Source: Mycolicibacterium aubagnense (GTDB taxonomy: Bacteria > Actinomycetota > Actinomycetes > Mycobacteriales > Mycobacteriaceae). From it: DNA of 64,000 nt. The notes beneath the pieces were generated by a model. That model saw only the letters and a list, made by a program, of their open reading frames with translations. It was not told where the DNA came from and ran no database searches. The stretch covers positions 1,240,001 to 1,304,000 of the forward strand of contig NZ_AP022577.1 of assembly GCF_010730955.1 (NCBI RefSeq), given 5' to 3'. Below are positions 52,075 through 60,078 of this stretch, piece after piece; the stretch's first letter is position 1, and every line of letters begins with the position of its first letter. Position numbers and translations under genes: made by a program.

Positions 52075-53007
52075 ATGATTGACTTCGCGGGACAGTCGGT
52101 GATCGTGACCGGGGCCGGCCGCGGCCTGGGCCGCCTGTACGCGCTCGAACTCGCCCGCCGCGGAGCCGCCGTGGTTGTCAACGACCTGGGCGGCTCGATG
52201 CGGGGTGACGGCGCGGATCCCAGCGTGGCCGACGATGTCGTCGCCGAGATCACGACCGCCGGCGGCTGTGCGGTGGCATCGCATGATTCGGTGGACACCC
52301 CGGCGGGCGGTGCCGCGATCGTCGCCACGGCGGTCGAGAGTTTCGGGCGGGTCGACGCGGTGATCAGCAATGCCGGCATCTTCAACAGCATTGCGTTCGA
52401 GGACCTCTCGGCCGACGACTGGCGCCGGATGCTGAGCGTGCACCTCGACGGCGGTTTCTACCTGAGTCAGCCGGCTTACCGCGTGATGAAGAACCAGGGC
52501 TACGGACGATTCGTCTTCGTCTCGTCGTCGGGCGGCATGTTCGGTCAGCCGATGGAAGCGCACTACGCGGCGGCCAAGGCGGGTCTGGTCGGGCTCTCGA
52601 ATGTCATCGCGATCGAGGGCGCCGCCCACGGCATCCTGTCCAATACGGTGCTGCCGTTTGGCTTCTCCCGCATGGTCACCGAGACGGTTGGCGATCCGAA
52701 AGCCCTGGAAGAGACGGGCTTCCTGAAACTGATCGCACCAGAGTTGGTGGTGCCACTCGCGGTGTTCCTGGCCAGCCGGACCTGCGAGTTCACCCACCAC
52801 AACTATTCAGCTTGCGCGGGACGTTACGCGCGGGTGTTCGTCGGTCTCGGTGATGGCTGGCTGGCCGGCACCGAACCCGCGCCGAGTGTCGAGGACCTCG
52901 TCTCGCATCTCGACGAGGCCACTGCCACCGAACCGTTCGCCATACCCGGCTCGATCTTCGAGGAGGTGTTCGGCGTCTGCGATCGCCTGGGCGTCAAGGT
53001 CTTTTAG
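52075..53007 (+). CDS. SDR, multifunctional-enzyme-type 3-hydroxyacyl-CoA dehydrogenase-like
   Basis: 310-residue SDR whose start, VIVTGAGRGLGRLYALELA followed by VVVNDLGGS, is that of the peroxisomal multifunctional enzyme 2 / 17-beta-HSD type 4 group, which oxidises (R)-3-hydroxyacyl-CoA. SNAGIF, the SSSGG segment and YAAAKAG complete the active site. GGAG lies 6-7 bases before the ATG at 52075. It is divergent from the VWA-AAA+ genes and upstream of the tandem-TetR gene with an 58-bp gap. It probably acts in side-chain beta-oxidation together with the nearby crotonase. Confidence 0.87.
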   Translation: MIDFAGQSVIVTGAGRGLGRLYALELARRGAAVVVNDLGGSMRGDGADPSVADDVVAEITTAGGCAVASHDSVDTPAGGAAIVATAVESFGRVDAVISNAGIFNSIAFEDLSADDWRRMLSVHLDGGFYLSQPAYRVMKNQGYGRFVFVSSSGGMFGQPMEAHYAAAKAGLVGLSNVIAIEGAAHGILSNTVLPFGFSRMVTETVGDPKALEETGFLKLIAPELVVPLAVFLASRTCEFTHHNYSACAGRYARVFVGLGDGWLAGTEPAPSVEDLVSHLDEATATEPFAIPGSIFEEVFGVCDRLGVKVF

Positions 53008-53047
53008 GCCACGATCGAACCGTTACCGGAGCAGGACCCCGAACTTC

Positions 53048-53064
53048 TGTTCCACGCTAGATTG
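53048..53064. promoter_or_regulatory. 17-bp operator-like element, site S3
   Basis: TGTTCCACGCTAGATTG lies directly before the tandem-TetR gene, with TAGATT also fitting a -10 element. It abuts the first possible GTG start (53066), which argues that translation begins further downstream and that the protein represses its own gene. Confidence 0.5.
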
Positions 53065-53065
53065 G

Positions 53066-54370
53066 GTGGAGCGTGGTAGCCGACCGCGCACGTCCGGAGG
53101 GAGGGCTCTGCTGACCCACGCATATGACGACGGCACCCGTCGGACCGAAATCCTCCAGACCGCCGCGTCGCTCATCGCCTCCACCGGCCTGCGGACGTCG
53201 CTGCAGGAGATCTCCACCGCCGCAGGCATTCTGCCTGGCAGCCTGTATCACCATTTCGAGTCCAAGGAAGCGATCCTGGTCGAGCTGATCCGGCGCTTCC
53301 ATGCCGATCTCCATCGGATCGGCGCCACCGCCCAGGAGCGGCTCGACGGACCCGACGCCGCCCCGTTCCCGGAGAAGATCGTCGCGCTCGGGTCCGCCAT
53401 CGCGCGGTGCGCCGTCCAGCACGGCGCTGCCCTGCAAATGTCGTTCTACGAATCCCCCAGCGACAACCGCGAACTCGTCAAGCTGCTCGGTGAGCCGCAC
53501 ACCGCCGTCCAGCAGGCCATGCTGAACACCCTCCGCGCGGGTAAATGGGCCGGTTACCTCAGGCCGGAGATCTCCGACCTCCCCACGCTGGCCGACCGCA
53601 TCTGCCAGTCGATGATGCACGTGGGCCTCGACGTGATTCGGAACAACGCGTCTCCCGATCAGGTCGCCACGGTCATGTGCCGGATCATGCTCGGCGGCCT
53701 GGCCGGCCGGCTGCCCACCGATGCCGAACTCGACCGCTCGCCCGCGCTTGGCGTCGCCCGAGCCGCGATCGAAACCTGGTCGGACGACGTGGTTTCCGAA
53801 GGCAGCGACAGAGCGATCCACGTGCGCGCGGTGGCACGGGCCGAATTCGGCCGTCGCGGTTACGAAGTCACCACGATCCGGGACATCGCGTCGGCAGCCG
53901 GGATGGGGATCGGGACCGTGTACCGACTCATCGGGTCGAAGGAAGAACTTCTGGCCTCCATCATGGCGTCCTTCGGCACGAAGGTGGGCGAGGGTTTCGA
54001 CCGCGTGCTGAGGGCGGACGCGACGCCGGTGCAGAAGCTGGACGCGCTGAGTTGGGTGAACATCAACGCACTGGACCGGTTCCCGGACGAGTGGAAGATT
54101 CAGCTGGCTTGGATGCGACAGTCACCACCTGATACGCCCGCCATCGGTCTGGCGTTCACCACCCGTATGCGGCAGCTGAAGACCCTGGTGTCGGAGGGCC
54201 TGCGGTCCGGCGATATCCGCATCGACAGCCCGAACCGCGAAATGCTGGCCCGCTGCGTCATGGACGTGTTGTGGATGCCGCAGAACATCGTCGCGGCCGA
54301 AGGCACGCGCGCGGCGTTGATCACCGCGCGCGACACCATGGTGCGCGGCATCGCCGTCCGCGACACCTGA
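53066..54370 (+). CDS. Tandem double-TetR transcriptional regulator (Mce3R-like architecture)
   Basis: About 420-434 residues with two complete TetR units in one chain. The first helix-turn-helix (TSLQEISTAAGILPGSLYHHF, interrupted) is near residues 35-75, followed by a helical ligand domain; a second helix-turn-helix (EVTTIRDIASAAGMGIGTVY) is near 265-290 and is followed by another ligand domain. M. tuberculosis Mce3R has the same layout. The start is uncertain: GTG 53066 is contiguous with a putative operator, whereas CTG 53108 has an ideal GGAGGGAGG site 7 bases upstream. It sits between the SDR and crotonase genes and is the best candidate for the regulator of the 17-bp operator family here. 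Such a pseudo-dimer could recognise asymmetric sites. Confidence 0.85.
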   Translation: MERGSRPRTSGGRALLTHAYDDGTRRTEILQTAASLIASTGLRTSLQEISTAAGILPGSLYHHFESKEAILVELIRRFHADLHRIGATAQERLDGPDAAPFPEKIVALGSAIARCAVQHGAALQMSFYESPSDNRELVKLLGEPHTAVQQAMLNTLRAGKWAGYLRPEISDLPTLADRICQSMMHVGLDVIRNNASPDQVATVMCRIMLGGLAGRLPTDAELDRSPALGVARAAIETWSDDVVSEGSDRAIHVRAVARAEFGRRGYEVTTIRDIASAAGMGIGTVYRLIGSKEELLASIMASFGTKVGEGFDRVLRADATPVQKLDALSWVNINALDRFPDEWKIQLAWMRQSPPDTPAIGLAFTTRMRQLKTLVSEGLRSGDIRIDSPNREMLARCVMDVLWMPQNIVAAEGTRAALITARDTMVRGIAVRDT

Positions 54371-54409
54371 GTCGCAGCATCCCCCTTGGCCAGCACTGCG
54401 GTGATGCTA

Positions 54410-54426
54410 TTCTCTCAAATGGAGAA
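54410..54426. promoter_or_regulatory. 17-bp operator-like palindrome, site B
   Basis: TTCTC-TCAAATG-GAGAA (ATTCTC/GAGAAT when extended), 24 bp upstream of the crotonase ATG and 39 bp after the tandem-TetR stop. It resembles site A over more than 30 bases including flanks. Confidence 0.6.
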
Positions 54427-54450
54427 TGCCACTATCAGTTAGGTAGCGCC

Positions 54451-55221
54451 ATGCAGGGCCAGCACAGCGACGGGTCGCGTTCGGTGAACGTGGAGTTCGA
54501 CAGCGGGTTGGCTGTGCTGACCATCGACCGCCCGCACGCCCGCAATGCGATTTCGCTCGACACGATGGACCAGCTGAATGCCGCGCTGGACACCGTGGTC
54601 GAGGCCCGGGTGCTGGTGATCAAGGGCGCGGGAGACCGCGCCTTCGTGTCGGGCGGGGACCTCAAGGAACTGGCCGCCATCACCACTCACGACGAGGCCG
54701 CCGAGATGGCGTGGCGGATGCGCGGCATCTGCGATCGGCTGGTGAATTTCAGCGGCCCGGTGATCGCCGCCCTCAACGGGCACGCGCTCGGCGGGGGCGC
54801 GGAGTTCGCCACCGCCGCCGACATCCGGCTGGCGGCCGACGACATCAAGATCGGCTTCAACCAGGTGACCCTGCAGATCATGCCGGCATGGGGCGGCGCG
54901 GAACGCCTGGCCGCGCTCGTCGGCCCTGGCCGGGCCCTGATGCTCGCGGGGACCGGGGAGGTGCTCAGCGCTGCTGAGGCCGAACGAATCGGCCTGGTGG
55001 ACAAGGTGTTCGAGCGGTCACGCTTCGACGATGGCTGGCTCCAGGTGGCCCACGCACTGACGGCAGCGCCGGTGCGCGATATCAAGCGGGTGGTCCGGGG
55101 GCTGTCACCCACGGACGCCGTGGACGCCTTCGCCCGGCACTGGATTTCCGACGAACATTGGGAAGCCGTCGACAATCGCACCAAACCGGTGCAGAGTCTT
55201 GACGCAGGACGCCCAGCGTGA
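54451..55221 (+). CDS. Enoyl-CoA hydratase/isomerase (crotonase)
   Basis: 256-residue crotonase-fold protein. The CoA and oxyanion-hole segments RAFVSGGDLKEL and NGHALGGGAEFATAADIRLA are present, followed by QVTLQIMPAWGGAERL in the region that holds the catalytic glutamates; the usual Glu of the second position appears as Gln/Met here (VTLQIMP), so it could be an isomerase or other crotonase activity rather than a standard hydratase. Its promoter carries palindrome B. It follows the tandem-TetR gene and the next gene starts 11 bp later. Role: double-bond chemistry on an acyl-CoA of this degradation block. Confidence 0.87.
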   Translation: MQGQHSDGSRSVNVEFDSGLAVLTIDRPHARNAISLDTMDQLNAALDTVVEARVLVIKGAGDRAFVSGGDLKELAAITTHDEAAEMAWRMRGICDRLVNFSGPVIAALNGHALGGGAEFATAADIRLAADDIKIGFNQVTLQIMPAWGGAERLAALVGPGRALMLAGTGEVLSAAEAERIGLVDKVFERSRFDDGWLQVAHALTAAPVRDIKRVVRGLSPTDAVDAFARHWISDEHWEAVDNRTKPVQSLDAGRPA

Positions 55222-55232
55222 AGGGAGCATTC

Positions 55233-55679
55233 GTGTTTCGGCTGCTGCTGACCGCGACGACGGCCGGTGCCGCGGCGCTGGGCTTCGCGTCCCCTGCCGG
55301 TGCGGCGCCGCCGCCCGCCCCCACCGGCTGCATCATCACGGGCTACATGCTCCCCATGGGGTGCGATCAGACCACGGCTGCCTCCAATGGTGTTCCGCGC
55401 TGGGGCAACGCCTGCAACGATCGCAACAAGCTCGCGTGGGATGACACCGACGTCGGCACCGTGATCGGCACCATCCTGTGCGACGGCAACGTGTGGACCC
55501 GCATGGGCCAGCCACCGCAGGGGGTACATCCGGCCGGCTCCCCGTGCGGCGTCGACGACGGCGTACAACCATTCGAGTTCTCGGCGACGCCGGACAACCA
55601 CCTGGTGGTGTGCGACTGGATGCAGCCGCCGGAGACGCGGACCTGGGTGCCGTACGAGAAGAAGTGGTCGAGTTACTGA
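55233..55679 (+). CDS. Small secreted cysteine-containing protein
   Basis: 148-residue protein with a signal peptide (MFRLLLTATTAGAAALGFAS, cleavage near PAGAA, about residue 28). The mature part has five cysteines (TGCIITG, PMGCDQ, GNACND, TILCDGN, SPCGVDD, with a sixth near VVCDW) and many Trp/Pro, suggesting a compact disulphide-bonded domain. GTG at 55233 has AAGGGAG 5 bases upstream; another GTG at 55218 overlaps the crotonase stop. No family is recognised. It overlaps the convergent ligase by 7 bases. A secreted protein within a catabolic operon might help substrate access, but nothing shows it. Confidence 0.72.
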   Translation: MFRLLLTATTAGAAALGFASPAGAAPPPAPTGCIITGYMLPMGCDQTTAASNGVPRWGNACNDRNKLAWDDTDVGTVIGTILCDGNVWTRMGQPPQGVHPAGSPCGVDDGVQPFEFSATPDNHLVVCDWMQPPETRTWVPYEKKWSSY

Positions 55680-57121
55680 GCGGCCAGCCGCGCCCGTAGC
55701 TCACGTTTGAGGACCTTGCCGTAACTGTTCTTGGGCATCTCGTCGAGGTATACGTACCGCTTGGGCCGTTTGAACCGCGCGATGCGCTCCAGCAGATGGG
55801 CGTCCAACTCGTCGCCCGGCGCGGTGCCGACGATGAACGCGACGGCGATCTCGCCCCACTCGGGATCCGGCGCACCCACCACGGCGGCTTCCGCGACGCC
55901 GGGATGCTCCAGCAGCACTTCCTCGACTTCCCGCGGATAGATGTTGCTGCCACCGCTGATCACCACGTCTTTCGACCGGTCACGCAGGGTCAGGTAGCCG
56001 CGGTCGTCGAACGAACCCATGTCCCCGGTGTACAACCAGCCGTCCCGCACCGTGTCGGCGGTGGCGGCAGCGTTGTTCCAGTAGCCGGCCATGACAACGT
56101 CACCACGGCAGACGATTTCGCCGATCTCGCCGGCGTCGGCGCGAGTACCGTCCTGACGCAGCACGGCCACCTCGACACCGGTGCGGGCATAGCCGACGGA
56201 GCCGAGGATGGCGTCATCACCGGATTCGTGGTCCGGGCGGCGCAACCCGGTGATCGTCATGGGCGCTTCGCCCTGGCCGTACAACTGCGCGAACACGGGA
56301 CCGAACGCGGCCATCGCCTTCTTGAGCCCATCGAGGTACATCGGCCCGCCCCCGTAGATGAGGGCGTGCAGATTGCGCGGCCGGGCTCGCCCGGTGCCGA
56401 CCAGACGCGCCACCATGGTTGGGGCCAGGAACGCGCTGCTGCCGGGATGGTGGTCGCAGAGGTCGAGGAATTCGTCGGGGTCGAAGGCACCCGACTCGGG
56501 CACGACCTGACGCGCGCCCCGTAGCACGTACGGCGGGATGTAGAGCCCGGAACCATGCGACATGGGCGCCCCATGCAGGAGGCTGCAGTTCTCATCCGGG
56601 TCATCGAGATCGGCCAGGTGAGCCAGCGTCATGGCCATCAGGTTGCGATGGGACAGCATCGCGCCTTTGGCGCGGCCGGTGGTGCCGCTGGTGTAGAACA
56701 GCCATGCCAGTGCCGACGGGTCGGCGTCCGGTGGGTCGACCGGTGGTGCGGCCAGTCGCCGCGAATACGACTCGGCGCCAATGACTTCGGTGGGCCGCTG
56801 AAGACGAGCCCCAATGGTCGGTGACGCGAAGACCAGCGAAGCGCCGCTGTCGTCGAGGATCTGCCCCATCTCGCGGGCGTGCAGTTTGTAGTTGATCGGT
56901 ACGGCCACACATTGCGCGGCCCAGACCGCGAACAACAGTTCGACGATCTCGGGACAATTCTCGGTGGCGATCGCGATCCGGCTGCCGGGTGTTCCGAGCC
57001 CGGCGGCCAGGGATAGTGCGCGCTGCCGCAACTCTTTCCACGTGTGCAGCTGAGTCTGTCCGTGGTACACCGCACCGCGATCCCCAAATCGGGTGGCGGC
57101 GAGGTCGAGAACGGCGAACAT
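55673..57121 (-). CDS. Acyl-CoA ligase (FadD-like)
   Basis: 482-residue ANL ligase with [63 protein letters not shown] and the catalytic lysine in SYGKVLKREL. ATG at 57121 is used; a GTG two codons earlier would overlap the SDR stop (GTGA). It is the last gene of the leftward operon NHL-GntR-ligase-SDR-ligase and should activate a carboxylate made in that pathway. Two ligases in one operon suggest two acid intermediates. Confidence 0.88.
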   Translation of the reverse strand: MFAVLDLAATRFGDRGAVYHGQTQLHTWKELRQRALSLAAGLGTPGSRIAIATENCPEIVELLFAVWAAQCVAVPINYKLHAREMGQILDDSGASLVFASPTIGARLQRPTEVIGAESYSRRLAAPPVDPPDADPSALAWLFYTSGTTGRAKGAMLSHRNLMAMTLAHLADLDDPDENCSLLHGAPMSHGSGLYIPPYVLRGARQVVPESGAFDPDEFLDLCDHHPGSSAFLAPTMVARLVGTGRARPRNLHALIYGGGPMYLDGLKKAMAAFGPVFAQLYGQGEAPMTITGLRRPDHESGDDAILGSVGYARTGVEVAVLRQDGTRADAGEIGEIVCRGDVVMAGYWNNAAATADTVRDGWLYTGDMGSFDDRGYLTLRDRSKDVVISGGSNIYPREVEEVLLEHPGVAEAAVVGAPDPEWGEIAVAFIVGTAPGDELDAHLLERIARFKRPKRYVYLDEMPKNSYGKVLKRELRARLAAQ

Positions 57122-57123
57122 GT

Positions 57124-57891
57124 TCACCGCGCGATCCACACCGAGTCCAGTGCGTAATCCGACAGGTACTTGGTGGAACTCCACCCGCCGTCGACAACGA
57201 TGGTCTGGCCGTTGATGAAACTCCCTGCCTCCGAACACAGGAACGCCACGGTGCCGGCAACGTCCTCGACCCGGCCGAGCCGTTGGTGCGGGGTCATCTC
57301 GACGTTGATCTTGCGGAACCGCTCGTCGTCCAATCGGTGTGCGACCATCGGTGTGACGGTGACTCCGGGCGCCACGGCGTTGCACCGGATGCCGTGCGCG
57401 CCATACTGGCATGCGATGTGTGTGGTCAACGCTGTCAGCCCGCCTTTGGCCGCCGAATACGCGCCGCCGCGCAGCCCACCGACGACGGCGAAAGTCGACG
57501 TGACGTTGATGATCGCCGAACCCGGCGCCAGGTGCGGGATGACGTCGCGGGCCAGTCGGAACGGCGCACGCAGCATCAGCCCCAGGGCGTAATCCAGTGC
57601 CTCGTCGTCCGTTTCGTGCAGCGGCTTCGGGCTGCCGACCCCGGCGTTGTTCACCAGAAAATCAATGCGTCCCCACCGGCTGAGCGTGGCCTCGACGATG
57701 CGGGACGGCGCATCGTCGTCGGTGAGATTCACGGCCAGGGTGGCGATGCGGTCGGGGTTGCGCTGTCGCAATTCCGCCAGGCGGGTTTCATCCCGACCGG
57801 TACCCAGCACGGCCATGCCGGCCTCGGCCAGCGTTGTCGCGCAACCGAATCCGATCCCGCTACTGGCGCCCGTGACTATCGCTACCTGCAT
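57124..57891 (-). CDS. Short-chain dehydrogenase/reductase
   Basis: 255-residue classical SDR: VTGASSGIG, NNAGVGS, a serine in NVTSTFA, and YSAAKGG with NAVAPGV downstream; all catalytic residues are present. ATG at 57891 (MQVAIVTG) overlaps the stop region of the upstream ligase by 10 bases and its own stop is 2 bases before the next start, so the three genes are coupled. Probable NAD-dependent oxidation of a secondary alcohol in the same pathway as the two flanking ligases. Confidence 0.9.
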   Translation of the reverse strand: MQVAIVTGASSGIGFGCATTLAEAGMAVLGTGRDETRLAELRQRNPDRIATLAVNLTDDDAPSRIVEATLSRWGRIDFLVNNAGVGSPKPLHETDDEALDYALGLMLRAPFRLARDVIPHLAPGSAIINVTSTFAVVGGLRGGAYSAAKGGLTALTTHIACQYGAHGIRCNAVAPGVTVTPMVAHRLDDERFRKINVEMTPHQRLGRVEDVAGTVAFLCSEAGSFINGQTIVVDGGWSSTKYLSDYALDSVWIAR

Positions 57892-59339
57892 GTCAGCCTC
57901 GCTCTGATCTGGTGCTTGAGAACCTTGCCCGCGTCGTTCTTCGGCAGCGCATCCCACGTCTCGACCTGCTCGGGAACCTTGAACCGCGCGATTCCCTTCG
58001 CCACCAGGAAGCTCCGCAATTCCGCGATCCCGGGTGGCGAGCCTGCGGACGGCACGATCACCGCACAGGCCCGTTCGCCCGTCCGCTCGTCGGGCAATCC
58101 CACGATGGCAACCTCCGCGATACCCGGATGGCCGACCAGGATGTCCTCGACTTCCTTGGGCGCGATGTTCTCACCGTTGCGGACAATGATGTCTTTGGCC
58201 CGTCCGGTGACCACGAGGCAGTCGCCCTGCCACCGGCCGAGGTCGCCCGTCGGAAAATACCCTTCCGCGTCGCGGGATTCGTCCTGTGGGTGACGGTAGC
58301 CGACGAGCATCTGCGGTCCCCGGACCCGGATCTCGCCCACGACGAGCCTGATATCGGCGATCGCCGGGCGACCGTCGGTGTCCGCGGCGGCGTCGGGATC
58401 ATCGAGCGCGCCGACCGTGGTGACCGGAACCTCGGTGGAGCCGTAGACGCGGCTGACCTTGGCCCGTTCGAAATAGGCTGTGGCCCTGCGAATCAACGAT
58501 GATGGCACGGATGCTCCGCCGCAGATGAACACCTTCAGGTCGGGTAGCCGGGTCCCGGCCCGCGCGGCGGCGTCCAGAATCTGTTCGAGAAACGGCGTCG
58601 CGCCGGCTACGTGGGTACATCGCTCGGCGACCATGAGCGCCACCGCCTCGTCGGCGTTCCAGCGCTCCATCAGCACGGCGGTGGTGCCGAGCAGCAGCGG
58701 GCACTCGAACGCGTAGATGGAGCCGCCGATGTGGGCGATCGGAGAAGGGACGAGAAAGGTGTCACCCGGCTCGATCAGCCAGTGGTCACGTAGCTGCCCG
58801 ATCAGCGCACCGATCGAATTATGGCTGTGCAGTACACCTTTCGCGCGTCCGCTGGTGCCCGAGGTGTACAGCAGCAGCGCGGGGTCATCGGGTGCGACGG
58901 CCGGGAAATCCGATGGCACCGCGGCGGCCGGCAGTGCGCCGTCGCGCACCGCGACGATCTCTGGCGGCGTGCCCATCGCCGCCGTCACGCGAGCGAGCAT
59001 GGCGGCGTAGTCATGGCCGCGAAACTCTCTCGGGATGAAGATCATCCGGCAGTCCGCGTCAGCGAGGATGAACGACAGTTCATGGTCCCGCAGCGACGGC
59101 AGGATGGGGTTCACCACCATGCCCGCGAGCGCTGCCCCGAGGTAGACGACCGCGGCCTCAGACCAGTTCGGCAGCATGAACGACACCACACTGCCGCGCG
59201 GCAGCCGCGCAGAAAAGTGGGCCGCCAGCGCACACGCCTCGCCATACAGCCCGGCGCCATCGACGCGGTGCGCACCGTCGATCAGGACGGTGCGGCTGCT
59301 GGTCGCGAGTTCGCGGAGGCCATCGACGATTGTCCGCAT
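57882..59339 (-). CDS. Acyl-CoA ligase (FadD-like)
   Basis: 485-residue ANL ligase with LYTSGTSGRAKGVLHS, SRVYGSTEVPVTT, YFPTGDLGRWQGD, GRAKDIIVRNGENIAPKEVE and the catalytic lysine in DAGKVLKHQI. It resembles cyclohexanecarboxylate-CoA ligase-type enzymes in the RVYGSTEVP motif. ATG at 59339 has GAGG 5 bases upstream; a GTG one codon earlier is equally possible. It follows the GntR gene by about 7 bases and overlaps the SDR gene downstream. Confidence 0.88.
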   Translation of the reverse strand: MRTIVDGLRELATSSRTVLIDGAHRVDGAGLYGEACALAAHFSARLPRGSVVSFMLPNWSEAAVVYLGAALAGMVVNPILPSLRDHELSFILADADCRMIFIPREFRGHDYAAMLARVTAAMGTPPEIVAVRDGALPAAAVPSDFPAVAPDDPALLLYTSGTSGRAKGVLHSHNSIGALIGQLRDHWLIEPGDTFLVPSPIAHIGGSIYAFECPLLLGTTAVLMERWNADEAVALMVAERCTHVAGATPFLEQILDAAARAGTRLPDLKVFICGGASVPSSLIRRATAYFERAKVSRVYGSTEVPVTTVGALDDPDAAADTDGRPAIADIRLVVGEIRVRGPQMLVGYRHPQDESRDAEGYFPTGDLGRWQGDCLVVTGRAKDIIVRNGENIAPKEVEDILVGHPGIAEVAIVGLPDERTGERACAVIVPSAGSPPGIAELRSFLVAKGIARFKVPEQVETWDALPKNDAGKVLKHQIRARLTCR

Positions 59340-59346
59340 CACCGCC

Positions 59347-60078
59347 TCAGCTCTTGACCCGCCGCATCGTCATCGAATGCCGGTACCGTGCCGCCGGATG
59401 CGTGTTGACGGTGACCTGGGCGATGTCACCGTCCGACGTCCGGTAGGTACGCCGCATCTGGAGGGCGGCCGTCCCCAGGTCCACCTTGAGCTCCGCAGCC
59501 AGGCGGGATGAGACGACCACCGCCGAAATCTCTTGGTGCACTTCAGCGATACTGACACCGAACAGATCCTCGAGCAGCGGGAAGATGGGCCCCGAGTGCC
59601 GGTGCAGCAACCGGCCGACGGCCGCGAACTCGCGGTTGATGTAGTACTCGGTGCGACAGATGGGCGCACCGTTGCCGCTGCGGAAACCCTCGACCGCCAG
59701 CCACTGCGAGCCGAGCGCGAGCCCGGTCCTGGTCTCGTGATCGGCATCGACGGTCACCATGGCGGTGGACACGATCTCGAACTGTGCGCCCTCTGCAAAG
59801 GCCAGCAGATCGTCTATCGACATCACGTCCTGCGCATAGGCGTTCGCCGTCGACCTGGGCACCACCAGGGTGCCCGCGCGCGGCTTCGACTCGACCAGGT
59901 TGTCGTCGCGAAGTCGGCGCAGGGCTTCCCGAACGGTGTAGCGGGACACGGCGAATCGCTCGCAGAGTTCGTGTTCGGTGGGCAGCTGGGAACCGACGGG
60001 GTACACCCCGTCGACGATCTCCTTGCGCAGAGTGCGCGCCACCTGCAGGTAGCGATGTTCGGCGGTCGGGGCGGTCAC
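59347..60078 (-). CDS. GntR-family regulator with UTRA domain (HutC type)
   Basis: 243-residue GntR regulator. The winged helix (about residues 10-75) has YPVGSQLPTEHELCERFAVS then RYTVREALRRLRDDNLVE; the C-terminal UTRA-type ligand domain (about 95-243) includes SQWLAVEGFRSGNGAPICR. GTG at 60078 is chosen because GGGAG lies 5 bases upstream and it overlaps the NHL-gene stop as GTGA; GTG 60084 is an alternative. As an internal gene of the operon it probably controls that operon in response to a pathway intermediate. Whether it binds palindrome C is untested. Confidence 0.88.
   Translation of the reverse strand: MTAPTAEHRYLQVARTLRKEIVDGVYPVGSQLPTEHELCERFAVSRYTVREALRRLRDDNLVESKPRAGTLVVPRSTANAYAQDVMSIDDLLAFAEGAQFEIVSTAMVTVDADHETRTGLALGSQWLAVEGFRSGNGAPICRTEYYINREFAAVGRLLHRHSGPIFPLLEDLFGVSIAEVHQEISAVVVSSRLAAELKVDLGTAALQMRRTYRTSDGDIAQVTVNTHPAARYRHSMTMRRVKS

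Noticed and set aside
51940-52800. Upstream in-frame extension of the VWA gene
   Set aside because: It would overlap the divergent SDR gene and its promoter, and has no family similarity.
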